From NCBI GenBank assembly GCA_959347315.1, contig OY365810.1, forward strand, positions 7,456,598 to 7,520,597: a stretch of 64,000 nt of DNA, given 5' to 3'. Every line of letters begins with the position of its first letter. Position 1 is the first letter of the stretch. The notes under the pieces are model-generated. The model was not told the origin of the DNA and searched no databases. It saw only the letters and a program-made list of their open reading frames with translations. This document shows positions 22,101-32,164 of this stretch, piece by piece. This stretch comes from Bimastos eiseni. Lineage: Eukaryota; Annelida; Clitellata; Crassiclitellata; Lumbricidae. A program made the position numbers and the translations under genes.

Positions 22101-25100
22101 CAGAAAAATATCCCAATGTAACGTACCGCTACAGGATATAGGATACAACATCTAAGATGAGTAAAGACAACCATACACAGTAAAGAATGGTGAATACAAG
22201 AGAAGGTGGCACTATATAAAAATTCATATACATACATACATACATACATACATACATACATACATACATACAAGACCAAGCAATCTACATTGTAATGAAT
22301 TTGGGCACTTTGGTAAAAAACATTAAATTTTTGACAACATATGATTATTAAACTTCTTGAAAATGCTGACACAAAGAAATAATTACCAAGTGATATGTAT
22401 TGTGAATTTTTCTTCTGATTCTGTTCTTCGTTTACATCAATATCATTTTCCCGGTAGGCATTTACATGTACATCTGTAGGCCTATGTCTGAAAAAATATT
22501 ATACCCAGTTGAATCAATGACATAATTAAACAAAATTTACATGATACTGAGACAAATCTGGTGAAAATCTACAGATTTTATAAAGGTAAAATTATTGCAC
22601 ACACCGCTCCAAGCTTCTCAAGTCATAGCCAACAACCAATATATTAAATATATTCCACAAAAAGAATATTTGTGATAAACTTTATGCTGGCTTACTGCTG
22701 TATGGCATGTTAACTTCAATTGAAATACAATGCTGACACGTACTTCAACAACTCAGTAAATGTCATGGATCCCTTTGCTCCAGTCTTGACTAGCCTGCGG
22801 CCAATAGAGATGCATCGTATTTCCACAAAACGAACTCTCATGCATTGTACTGTTCTCATTGAAAAGTCTTCTATTAAATTTACATCTTGGTGGTTTTAAG
22901 TCTGTGCAGAATAATTTGCGATGCAGATAATATATGTAAGTGATATAGAATATTGATAAATACACACATTGGCAATCTAAACTTGTTATGCCGTTAACTC
23001 TGATCAAAGGACAGTTATAAATCCATAATAACATTGGCTGCCATTTGAGAACATTAAGGCTTATCCAGTCTTGGTGAAATCACAAATAGCGTATTACCAT
23101 TCACAACTTTTGATAATAGATAATGAAATTAACTTCAGTGCCAATGAAAAATTGAGACTGTAATAAACAAAGCTCCAAATGACTTTTCTTACTCTGTTGG
23201 TTGCAGAATATTCGCACTGTCAAGTGTAAATTTTCTCTTCTTTGGAAGTCTGTTTTCTATAAATAAAATTTCCTTCATGGTCAATTAATGATGACACGCT
23301 GAAAATTAACGGCAGTGTCTTTATTCATATTTAGCATTTCAATACAAACAAGTTAAAGTAAAAACATGATTTTTTTAACCCTCTTTTATCTGGTAGATGG
23401 CACAATCATTCCATTAACTTAAGAGATTTTTGATTAAATATAATTGATGATGTAAACTTACCGGAGTGGCGCTTGTCAAGGACTTGTTCGAGTGGTTAAA
23501 CGATATTTAATTGTTTGCATTATTGTCTCAATTTTTGAGTTATGTCCGTAAAATTTGATACATTGCATTGTTATTCAAACCTGAAATGTTTGCAAAATTT
23601 CAGCTCTGTGGGTCGACAAGAATATACCTGAAAAAGAGTTGATAGATGTCCGACGAACGATTCAAAGGTGACAAACATCATGCAAGCCAAGTTAATTAAA
23701 AGATGGTTGATCATCTTATAATATTTTATTTTCAGTACTCTTTAAAGCACATGTAAATGTCAGTCATCTTCCTTTAGTGAACAACAAGAACATATGATTC
23801 ATTACCTACACCTGATTTGTTTTCCAAGAAAATACCTGCAGAAGACCTGCACCCTTACATAGCAAGTAAGTATATTCTTGATTTAACCAGCTGCATAACC
23901 ACTCTTTGGTAGACAATAAATCTCAGGATACAGAATACAAAGGATATTCACGACAAAACCATCAACTAATATCTTGCCTGTATCTCGATTAGACGACTCT
24001 TGTACCTTTGAAGTCATGTCAAGAAGTTGGTTAGCTTCCTACAAAAACATTTAAACAATTTATCATTAACATAAAATCTGAATTATAACCTGTAAACATT
24101 AACAGCACAGAGAAGCATTAACACAATGTTTTAGCTCACCGTTTATTAGTTTTCTTGAACAAAAGAATCAGAGCACAAGGATGATCATTTTAAATCCTTA
24201 TGGCTCCAGAACAGACATAAGTAGAATACTAAAAAAAGTAAGGGAGGCATATAGCCAACTGTTACTAAAAGACATAAATGACATATTTTCATTTAATTGG
24301 AATTCCCTTGATGAGGGTTTTACTTTTAAATGACATCTGGTATGATGGTCCAACGTTTTACAAAATATAAAAATAATTACCACATGCAGAGCAAACAACA
24401 CGAAAATTGCCAAAATGAACTAATGATGTCATTTTTAAATCAGACTAAAAACGGCAAGAAAACCAAATTTCACATAGAACAATACTTACTGCCATAACGT
24501 ATTGCATAGTAAATGGCTCCTGACTTGATGAAACTGAAGTGTCCAGTGGCATGAGCAATGGTTGGTTGATGTCCGAAGCAAAAACCGTTTGCCAAGGTCG
24601 TGCAACTGATGACGGAACTTGATGTACATCACTGTTTCGAGGTGTTTCAATGAATGTGATAATTGGTCCGATAATTGATTGTCTGTCTGTAGGAAAAGTT
24701 GGAGAACTAGGTCTATACAGATCGGTTTCAATGGGTAGTATGTCTGGAGCAGTGCTTGTTATTTTGGGAGATGAAGTAAGAGAAGGAGTGGAATTATCTT
24801 CATCGGCTGAATCAGAAGATTGAGGCTGAGGAGAAGGAACAGGGTGCAGTGCTGGTGCAGCCTATAAAATAGAAATAAAACAATTATGTTTGAATTTCAT
24901 CCTTATAAACAGCTTATCGCAGACTTAAATTTAAATTTGATGCATATGAACAATGTATTCACTGGATGATCAAGACACAATAAAAATTTATACAAGCTAT
25001 TTATCATTTGGTATCTAAAAAAATAAACTCATAAAAATAGTGTCTATCCCACCAAAAAAATAAGACTTACTATTTTGCCATAAACAACTAATAGTTTATG

Positions 25101-28100
25101 AAAAATGGGCTACAGTATATTCACAGAATGTGATCTTGAATACCATGGGCTGTTGGCAAATTTATGTATAATTAAAGGACCTTAAAAATTTCAAAGGTCC
25201 TACTATCACAATGAGAGTAAACATGTGGTATTTCATAAAAATTACAACTTCTTGAAATGCTGGTATCAAACTAAGATTGTTTAACAGTTCTTTCCTATGC
25301 ACTTACAGAGGAACACAAAACGTGCCAATGCCGAGGATAAATTGCTGAAAAATTGGCAAATAGTGATGGTATAATAAGTCATTACAAATTGGCTGCATGG
25401 CTTTGATGACACTCTCATCCAACAACCATTCAATTGAAAACAAATGTGTATCCAAATGCTACAGTCACCAATGCAAGCCAACAGCTGATTTCTTGTAAAG
25501 TGACAACAACAAATTATCTATTCTGACATTCTCCAACATCATCATGTCACCATCAGTCTGTTCACCACCATTCAGCACTGCAATCTCCTCAACTCTGCCA
25601 AGTACTGGAATTATTCACCATCCTATGGACCTGTGTTGGTCTTGGACATCTAATTGGTAACGTACACCTCAGTGCAGAGGATTAAACATCAATACCTCAT
25701 TGTGTAAGTGCAGTATATTCGTTTAAAGTACCTGAAGTTTGATGTAAAGACATGATCTGTTGAGTTCCTCGCATTTACACAGAGCCACTGCATTGTTTAT
25801 ATCAGATGGAAGAGGAATAAGGGATGTCTTTGTTTCGTTGGTTGCATTTGTGCATCCCAATCGCCACAGAGAAAATTCGTTTCCCAGCAGAGATGGAAAT
25901 TCATTGCACAGTGTCTTCCTGAAGTACGATGGATCAGAATTTCTTTTTTCAAACATCACCTTCTTTTTTTCAAACATTTCCGCTGGAAAAATAGTCAACT
26001 AAATGTATCTTCTGTGACAAATCACCATTATCATTGAATTCGATTATGTTCTTTTAGTTCTGTTAAAATGCATCTTGTTTAACCTCAGAAAGTGAATAAC
26101 TATATTCATCCATTATTCATATCAAAATCTTCACATAATAATAATATTATTAGTAGTAATAACAGCCTTGTAACAGCTTCTGGCACAATTATTTCCCAAA
26201 GTATTATTCTCATTTTGGGCTAAAAAATATGCTAACCACTCTGCCGTTGAGGACCGATGAGTAAAAAAAATTGAAGGAAAAGGTCAGCCCCTATGCCAAT
26301 AACCAATAGGTCAAAATGGTAAGAAAAAGCTACGGCTACATTTGCTTAGACTGGGCATCATAGGGTGGGTGGCAAGCCTTCTCCCTCGCCATTAGATCCG
26401 CTCATCACCAGTGTATGGTACAATACAATACAATACAACTGTAATTTGATAATGCCCTTTACAGAAAGTTCAGAAGTGCATCTTGAAGCCGGGCAATCAT
26501 TAAGAGCCATAGGCAGACTGGAAGTGGTAGGCATCCTTATTTTACAGCTGAATAATCCATAGTCTAAGTGAAACAGAAATTTCTACATATTGTCTGTCCA
26601 TCTAAAGTAGATAGTGTCTCGAAAAAGAGTGCGCTGTAGCTTCAGCCTGACAAACAGCTTGTGCTGCCTTGCACATTCTGATCAGAGAATATCTGCTTGT
26701 TAACCATGATGACAAATTGACTGGAGCACGCCAGTCATTTAATTTAAAGATTATGAAAACTGTTCAATTCAAGACATTAATATCAAGATATCTATTTCAC
26801 GGTATTAATTTCAAGAGAAACTTTCAATATGAGGGCTTGTGACACATACAACACAGAGGAATATGTCTTGCATTGGCAAAAATTTCAACAATAATAATCC
26901 TGAAACACCTGTTACTCAGAATGCATTCTAACATTAATTATACATGTGAGGACAACAGTTACTTTGAGAGATACTTCACAGTATAAAACAGTGTTCAGTA
27001 ATAACATTATAGCAGTTTCCACAGGGTTAACTGCTTTGCACACGATCAGTGTTATATAGCTATTTCGCAAAAGTAACTAGTTACAGAAACAGCTACTTTG
27101 AAAAAGAAACTAAGTATATTTAGTTGCTGTAAGCCAAATGGGAATGTCAACTTGACATTTCAGCTCATGATGAAATTAATTTTAGGAATGAGTTCAAGGG
27201 CCTTAGCAAAAATGGAGGTGTCTCAATTATTTTTAACACACAAGAATAAAGAACCAGTTTGAAAATAAAACACATTTTATAATAATTAGACAATAATGAC
27301 ATAAGGTGATTGATAAGTAATGCAAAGAAACTAATACTTGCATTACATTAAGGGGCCATTCACATATTATATAAGGCTCAAGGGGTAGGTGGGTGGGTTC
27401 CGGTTTTGTTAGCGCTATATTGTGTAGGGTGGGGGGTATGTTGAAGGTTTTGCTATATACAAAACTTTTTCCGCTTATGCTATTTTGCCTGTTTGCCTGC
27501 CAATTGGAAATTCCATATACTACCTTCATTGTTTAATCGAAGTTCACAATACGTTGTGAACCAAAACTAGCACCATTAGCTGCCACCTGGTGAATTGATT
27601 TGACATTCTTAGTTATTATTTTATAAATCAACTTTTAACAATTTGCTGTTTACAATTTTAACAATTTCATGTGCATAGCTCTAAACGCTCTAAAATTCAA
27701 TTCTGTGTGCTTTGTTTTGATTCTGGTTTAAATTTAAATTAATTCACTTGAAATAATTATTTTGATAGGTATTATCATGATGTTTGATTTCATTTTCTAT
27801 AGTATGTGTAAATAGTTTATATTTGCTTAAATACCCAATTGCAATTGTAGTACGCACTCTGTATACATCATACGCTATTAAATAGGTATAGTTGTACCGC
27901 GAACTTATCGAAAAATACCTGATAGTTCAATATTAAACCAATCCATTCTGTGTGATACTATAATGCTCATTTCTAGTGCAAAACAGGAGGGTAACTAAAA
28001 TGGTGTTTTTAAATAGTATGTACGTCACTACCATGTATTATCATGCTGTATTATAGTAAGCTTACATGTAGATGCATGGTGACAATCGTCGACTACCCAA

Positions 28101-29483
28101 TTAGTTACCGTAATTAATACAAGTGAATTTAGTGCCATTAAAAGTGCGATTATTAAAATGCAGAGGAGCTCCATACATGTGGACTAATCATCATTGGCAC
28201 AAGAGAGTACACAATTTTAAGGTAGCTCTTGTTACATAGTTAATTGGGCATATGATGATTTTTACTGCAGTTCTTGACTTGGATAAAGGCAATTATCAGT
28301 TAAATCACTACTACTAAAGTGCTAACTAACATCGTATTGTTATAAAAGTGTCAAATTGTGCAATACAATGATGTCGATTGTATGTCTTTTAATGTGTTTA
28401 TAGGCTGGGGTGGGGTAGGGGTGGGTAGCATATCTGTTATATAATATAGGGGTGGGGGGGGTCACAGCTGCTGTTATATAACGTTATTAGGGGAAGGGGG
28501 TGGGTTAAAAATTGGGATTCTATGCGTTATATAATATGTGAACGGCCCCTAACCTCATAAAAAGTAATCAATCATCACTGTGAGTTATTTTTGGTAAAAT
28601 GTAACTAGTTACCAGTAACACGTTAGAAGTAATGCAGTAACACCTGATCGGGAATGTCTTACGTTTATTTCTCAGTATGTTACTGTCAATCTTCTCCAAT
28701 GCGGCATCTTTGACGAGGTTGATCCTGAACGATCTGAACTTGTGATACTGACCTCGTTTGGTTGTCACTGACCTCTTCACAGGCATTGTCACAAACTTCA
28801 ACAAAAATTACATACATGTACATGTCTTAAGCATACAAAACTATCAGTATATGCACAATTAAATACATGGAATGTCATAACCAACATAATCAAAGCCACT
28901 CTGGCATAGAAAGCACAGGGCACAGTTGCCTGAGTTCGATCAATGGTCCAAATATCAGCAATAATGCATATAACAGACTCCACATTATCCAACTTCCTGA
29001 AAATATTAGGTTTATACTGTTTGGGTAGGAGATAATTTTCTTCCATATAATATTAACATGTCAATACCAGCACTGAGCCCATTTGCCCCGCCTACTTTCG
29101 ATAATTTAGTCACCATCGAAACTCACTGGTGTCTAATTGAAGGCCAAATACTATCAGCTTCGTCATTAGAAGCAGGAAAACACTTTCAGATAATAATTAA
29201 CAAGGGCAAAGATTCATTCACGGCATCCTAAACTAAAATGGCGACGTAGGGTACGAGTGATTGTGCGTAATTTTAAACAGAAGCAAAATGCTGAACTTCT
29301 AAAATGCGAGAATTTAGACAATATTTAAAACCACAGATAGACATACTGTCAGCGAATAAAATAAAAATACATAAACGTTGTATCAACACCTACATCTACG
29401 AAGTCGAAGGTTTCTGTTGAGATTTCTCGCAATGCTAGTATAATAGCAGTTTGGCCTACGACAAAGTCGCGTGGTTTTATCAT
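18711..29483 (-). CDS. Tandem-CARD protein, copy B (12 exons, ~735 aa)
   Basis: Coding exons in 5'-3' order: about 29400-29483, 28663-28795, 25732-25982, 24490-24861, 23978-24038, 23193-23256, 22387-22487, 21594-21803, 20920-21095, 20477-20537, 20005-20289, 18711-19120. Phases agree at every junction and give about 735 residues. Layout: a charged N-terminal domain I cannot name (about 29-156), a Ser/Thr/Pro-rich linker (157-280), a basic NLS-like stretch PKKRK (about 305), low-complexity acidic and Gln-rich linkers, then two CARD-like helical domains (about 508-598 and 610-700). CARDs make homotypic contacts in apoptosis and NF-kB or inflammasome signalling. The first exon is the least certain. 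An earlier in-frame ATG exists at 29492. Confidence 0.8.
19255..19560 (+). mobile_element. Non-LTR retrotransposon 3' fragment
   Basis: Remnant of the C-terminal region of an endonuclease/reverse transcriptase ORF: LGHI..KTG, then GRPRICWFDNVMAWTGL and LMNIVRDRKHWTSLSHSCSQ. A frameshift lies between the two parts near 19365. It sits in the intron between the two CARD exons of copy B. Confidence 0.8.
20005..20289 (-). CDS. CARD gene B exon 11: first CARD-like domain
   Basis: Encodes ESLTDLIMKHMEFLVDRIDP, then LTMAEFHQIRSQPSTIEDRN and LLQYIIDKNKADNLTAALEK. This six-helix pattern is CARD-like: an early 'L...I.P', then 'LT..E...I.S..T..D....LL..I', then a final amphipathic helix. The donor after SDGG leaves phase 1, compatible with both the second CARD exon and the tail exon at 17489-17697. 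Confidence 0.8.
20477..20537 (-). CDS. CARD gene B exon 10, short linker before CARD 1
   Basis: A 61-base exon encoding PIQTNDSLRTDLSEAININ. The same length and almost the same sequence occur at 40610-40670. Confidence 0.72.
20920..21095 (-). CDS. CARD gene B exon 9, linker
   Basis: Encodes DLHGMSGPNDGYEQPSTARS and ends TSRDQSR before GTAAGT. Copy C (41045-41190) keeps both ends but is 30 bases shorter in the middle. No known domain. Confidence 0.75.
21594..21803 (-). CDS. CARD gene B exon 8, Gln/Thr-rich linker
   Basis: Encodes LLPNADTAALLDVNGQQPTT and later GFLDLQNKANDAS. The counterpart in copy C (42345-42530) is 24 bases shorter, in frame. No known domain. Confidence 0.75.
22228..22272. 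repeat. (TACA)n microsatellite
   Basis: About eleven tetranucleotide units in an intron of CARD gene B. Confidence 0.97.
22387..22487 (-). CDS. CARD gene B exon 7, acidic linker
   Basis: Encodes VNAYRENDIDVNEEQNQKKN and ends ISLG. The copy C counterpart (43178-43266) is 12 bases shorter and more acidic (DDDTDETEE). Confidence 0.7.
23193..23256 (-). CDS. CARD gene B exon 6, NLS-like
   Basis: Encodes ENRLPKKRKFTLDSANILQP. The basic core KKRKF.LDSAN is kept in copy C (45511-45574), suggesting a nuclear localisation signal or basic docking motif. Confidence 0.7.
23345..23703. repeat. Dispersed ~360-bp repeat, copy 1
   Basis: Shares many blocks with 29765-30136: AAAGTAAAAACATGA, TTTTTGAGTTATGTCC, TTTGATACAT, GCAAAATTTCAGCT and GTCGAC. 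One end carries CCCTCTTTTA, which matches the inverse of the other end of copy 2 (TAAAAGAGGG), so it behaves like a MITE. Intronic in CARD gene B. Confidence 0.75.
23978..24038 (-). CDS. CARD gene B exon 5 with GC donor
   Basis: Encodes EANQLLDMTSKVQESSNRDT. The donor ACAG|GCAAGA is GC rather than GT. The same GC donor occurs at the matching exon of copy C (46035-46095), and sequence similarity drops just after it. Only this donor keeps the phase required by the next exon's conserved basic frame. Confidence 0.65.
24490..24861 (-). CDS. CARD gene B exon 4, Ser/Thr/Pro-rich, absent from copy C
   Basis: A 372-base symmetrical (phase 0-0) exon coding 124 residues rich in Ser, Thr and Pro, for example AAPALHPVPSPQPQSSDSAD and TPSLTSSPKITSTAPD. 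Such linkers are usually disordered and phosphorylated. Acceptor TTTATAG, donor GTAAGT. Copy C has no counterpart between 46095 and 47087, yet its frame stays open because both flanking junctions are phase 0. Confidence 0.8.
25732..25982 (-). CDS. CARD gene B exon 3 (conserved domain, unknown)
   Basis: Encodes EMFEKKKVMFEKRNSDPSYF and ends SCLYIKLQ. The pattern 'NEFPSLLGNEFSLWRLG..IPLP' followed by a short beta-like end recalls ubiquitin-like (beta-grasp) N-terminal domains of invertebrate proteins, but I cannot assign a family. The equivalent in copy C is 47087-47337, with the same length and phases. Confidence 0.8.
27352..28549. mobile_element. Non-autonomous DNA transposon with ~25-bp terminal inverted repeats
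   Basis: The left end is GGGGCCATTCACATATTATA and the right end is its inverse, TATAATATGTGAACGGCCCC, about 1.2 kb apart. G-rich runs lie just inside each end. I see no transposase frame. It occupies the large intron between exons 2 and 3 of CARD gene B and has no counterpart in copy C. Confidence 0.85.
28663..28795 (-). CDS. CARD gene B exon 2 (basic N-terminal region)
   Basis: Encodes FVTMPVKRSVTTKRG, then YHKFRSFRINLVKDA and ILRNK. Closely matched by 48213-48345 in copy C. Acceptor GTTGAAG, donor GTAAGA. Confidence 0.78.
29394..29483 (-). CDS. Putative first coding exon, CARD gene B
   Basis: Starts MIKPRDFVVGQ and ends near ETFDF. Two donors keep phase 0: GTAGAT after 29400, or GTAGGT after 29394. 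The intron start GTGTTGATACA is shared with a similar segment at 53572-53583, whose donor is GTAAGT, so the exon looks real in both genes. A TGACGTAA (CRE-like) word lies upstream at 29506-29513. Confidence 0.5.
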
Positions 29484-29505
29484 GGTTTTCATCTTGGTTT
29501 TTCCG

Positions 29506-29513
29506 TGACGTAA
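29506..29513. promoter_or_regulatory. CRE/ATF-like site upstream of CARD gene B
   Basis: TGACGTAA lies about 25 bases upstream of the probable start codon. A symmetric ATGAATATTCAT word follows near 29596. Assignment as a regulatory site rests on the word match alone. Confidence 0.25.
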
Positions 29514-29689
29514 GAGATTTTACTAAGGTTGTTTTCGCCCAATTATATCATATGCGACCCGCTATATTCTTTTAACGCTCTCACGTTGACCATTATGAAT
29601 ATTCATGAAATTGAATGACCTTGTTAGCGTGAACTCGCTGATGAATATTTATGAGAAACTTTACCAGTTAACAAACTTACATGGAGCGC

Positions 29690-30600
29690 TTATAATATAC
29701 ATGTATACGTGTAGCGCCATTCGAATCAGAGGCGCTCACGACTCAACGTAAAGATAAACAGATACAAGTGAAAGTAAAAACATGAGTTTTTCGGGCCCCT
29801 CTTTTATTGACTTTTGGTAATCTAGTAGTTGGCGCAACCGATCAATTTCCTTCAGAGATCATTTATTGTGTAAACTTGCCGGATATTTAATTTTGTGCAT
29901 TTGTTGTCGTTTTTTTCGCATTTTTTGAGTTATGTCCATAAAAATTTGATACATGGCATTGTCATGCAAGCGTGACATGTGTGCAAAATTTCAGCTATGT
30001 CGGTCGACGTGAACTTACCGAAAAAAGAGTTGAAAGATTGAAAGAACTCCGACGAACCGTCATGACAAACTTTCATGACAAAGTTCCATGACGTTCATGA
30101 CAAACTTTACGCAAGCCACGTTGAGTAAAAGAGGGTAAAACAGAAAGTTTTCAAGCGCTTCCGGAAGGCAGCAGGGAAGGGAGAGAGAGCAGCTACATCT
30201 GAAGAGGAAAGGTGAGTTACGTGTTCCAGCTGGTGGGACCCAAGTAGGCAAAGCTCCTGGGTTCGGCCGTGGAAGACCAACCAGAAGTCCGTGGGCAGAG
30301 GAACGAAGGGAAACCCGGTTCGGAATAGATCGAGGAGACCTATAGTGTAGAGAGCCAAAAGGTAGGTGGGGCAGTCCTAAGGAGACAATTAATTGCGCAT
30401 CAACGCAAGGGTCTTGAAACGAATGCGTTGAGATGCAGGGAGCCAGTGAAGGTATCTATGAATGAAGGAAGATGTGACCGAATGTTGGAATTAGTCGGGC
30501 AACCGCATTGAGAATGGACTGGAGCTTAGAGATGCTGTGAGAGGAAAGTCCAATGAACGCAATGTTGCCAAAGTCGACCCTAGAGTAAATCAGAGCTGTC
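29690..30600 (-). mobile_element. CR1/L2-like LINE 3' end, interrupted by a repeat
   Basis: Reading on the minus strand, 30600 to about 30137 gives RT C-terminal remnants (GNIAFIGLSSHSISKLQSIL, AFRKRLKTF). After an interruption, 29764-29690 gives the 3' tail GAGCGCCTCTGATTCGA and GGCGCTA. The same tail follows an uninterrupted copy at 45150-45345. Confidence 0.75.
29765..30136. repeat. Dispersed ~360-bp repeat, copy 2, nested in a LINE
   Basis: Same family as 23345-23703. It splits the LINE 3' end. The flanks AAACAGA (left) and AAAACAGA (right) look like a short target duplication. The inner ends CCCCTCTTTTA and TAAAAGAGGG are inverted. Confidence 0.75.
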
Positions 30601-30837
30601 TGAGCTCTTGTCTTTCTTTTTCCATTTTCCTCTCACTCGTTCTCTATATATAGTCTCTCTGCATGTCTTTTGTCCGCTATTCTTTCTATCTGACATTCTA
30701 CCGGTCCACTTATAAACCCGTCTGTAGGCCCTATAACCTTCTTGTCCGACGTTCAGTCGTCCATCTGTCCTTTCCTCCACGTGTGTGTTAGTTGAGACAG
30801 TGAATCGGTCAGTGTGTCTTTCTGTTCGTCTATAGGT

Positions 30838-30895
30838 ACATATATATATACATATGTATACATATATATATATACATATTTATGTGTGTGTATGT
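30838..30895. repeat. TA/ATAC/TG microsatellite
   Basis: Mixed dinucleotide tract of TATA, ATAC and TGTG units in intergenic DNA. Confidence 0.9.
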
Positions 30896-31084
30896 GTGTC
30901 TTCCTGCGTTAATTACTCTTTAAACACTATGATACGCATGTTTCTGCGTGTGATTTTGCCACTTTATACATCTCTCATAAAATCTCTGAATCTTTTACTT
31001 TTCTAGGCCTACTCTCTGCGAGTGTATACTTCGATAAGTATAAAAAAAGATATTACATATGCGTCTACATATGCATGTGATACA

Positions 31085-31880
31085 GTCTTCACGTAGGCCT
31101 ACTTCCATCTATCCGTCCATCTGACCACGTACCCTTCCGTCCGTACGTCTGTCTGTGTTAGCCAGTAATGTCCAGGCTCATCCATTCCTTCTTCCATCCT
31201 TTTACCCGTCCGTCTCTCATTACTTCAGTCCCAATATAAAATCATCGTTCATGAGTCGCTCTTTCTTCCAGTCCTCCCATGCGTCCACCTTAACTCCATC
31301 CATTTTTCCATCCTTCGGTCCGTCACAACTTTAATGCTTCCATCCCTGCGTCCGCCCGTATTTATTTCCGCTCATTCTTCCACCCTGTCGTATCCTTTCA
31401 TCATTTTTTTCCAATCCTCCTGTCTCTGTTCTTTCATTCTTTTGTACACTCATCCATTCATCCATCGTTCCGTTCCAACGTCCTTCCATTCCTTTATCCC
31501 TCCATTCTGCCGTCCTTCAATCCTTTCGTTCTTCTGTCTTTCCATTCTTCCGTCCGCCTATCCTTTGGTTCTTTATGTCCTTCCACTCTTCTGTCGCTCT
31601 ACTTAATTCTTCCATTTTTACATCCCTGCATTCTTTAATAATTTTATTACTCCTTTCTTCCCTCCTTCCATCCAGCTGTTCTTTCATCCTTTGTTATTTC
31701 TTCATTTCATCTTTCCGTTCTTTCATCCGCATGCTCTTTTATCCTTCCATCCCTTTCATCATTTCATCCACGTGTTCCTCCATCCTTCCATTCTTCCATA
31801 TATCTTGTTGCTCTTCCTCTTTCCATCCTTCCGTCCTTTCATCGGCATGTTCTTCCATCTTTTTGTCCTTTCTTCTTTCC
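31085..31880. repeat. Polypyrimidine minisatellite-like tract
   Basis: About 800 bases of very strand-biased C/T-rich sequence made of loosely repeated words such as CCATCCTTCCGTCC and TTCTTCCATCC. Open frames across it encode only Ser/Phe/Pro-rich low-complexity peptide. It separates unit B from unit C. Confidence 0.85.
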
Positions 31881-32164
31881 GTAACAGACAAAAAAAGCCT
31901 TTCTAATAACTTCTCCTATAATTTATATCCACAATCAACTTATCAAATCTTTATTTAAAAATTTGATGAGAAACAAAAACAAGATACTTTGATTTCAAAC
32001 TTTTCAATTCACTTAATTAGCAGTGCTCATTAAGTTCCAAAAAAGATAATTCTATTAGAAGCATGATATTTAGGTTCAAATTGTCGTCATCAATGCAACA
32101 ACTGTAAATAAAACCAGCATTACTTGATTTGTGAGTAAATATATATTTTGTGCCCACTCCCCAA

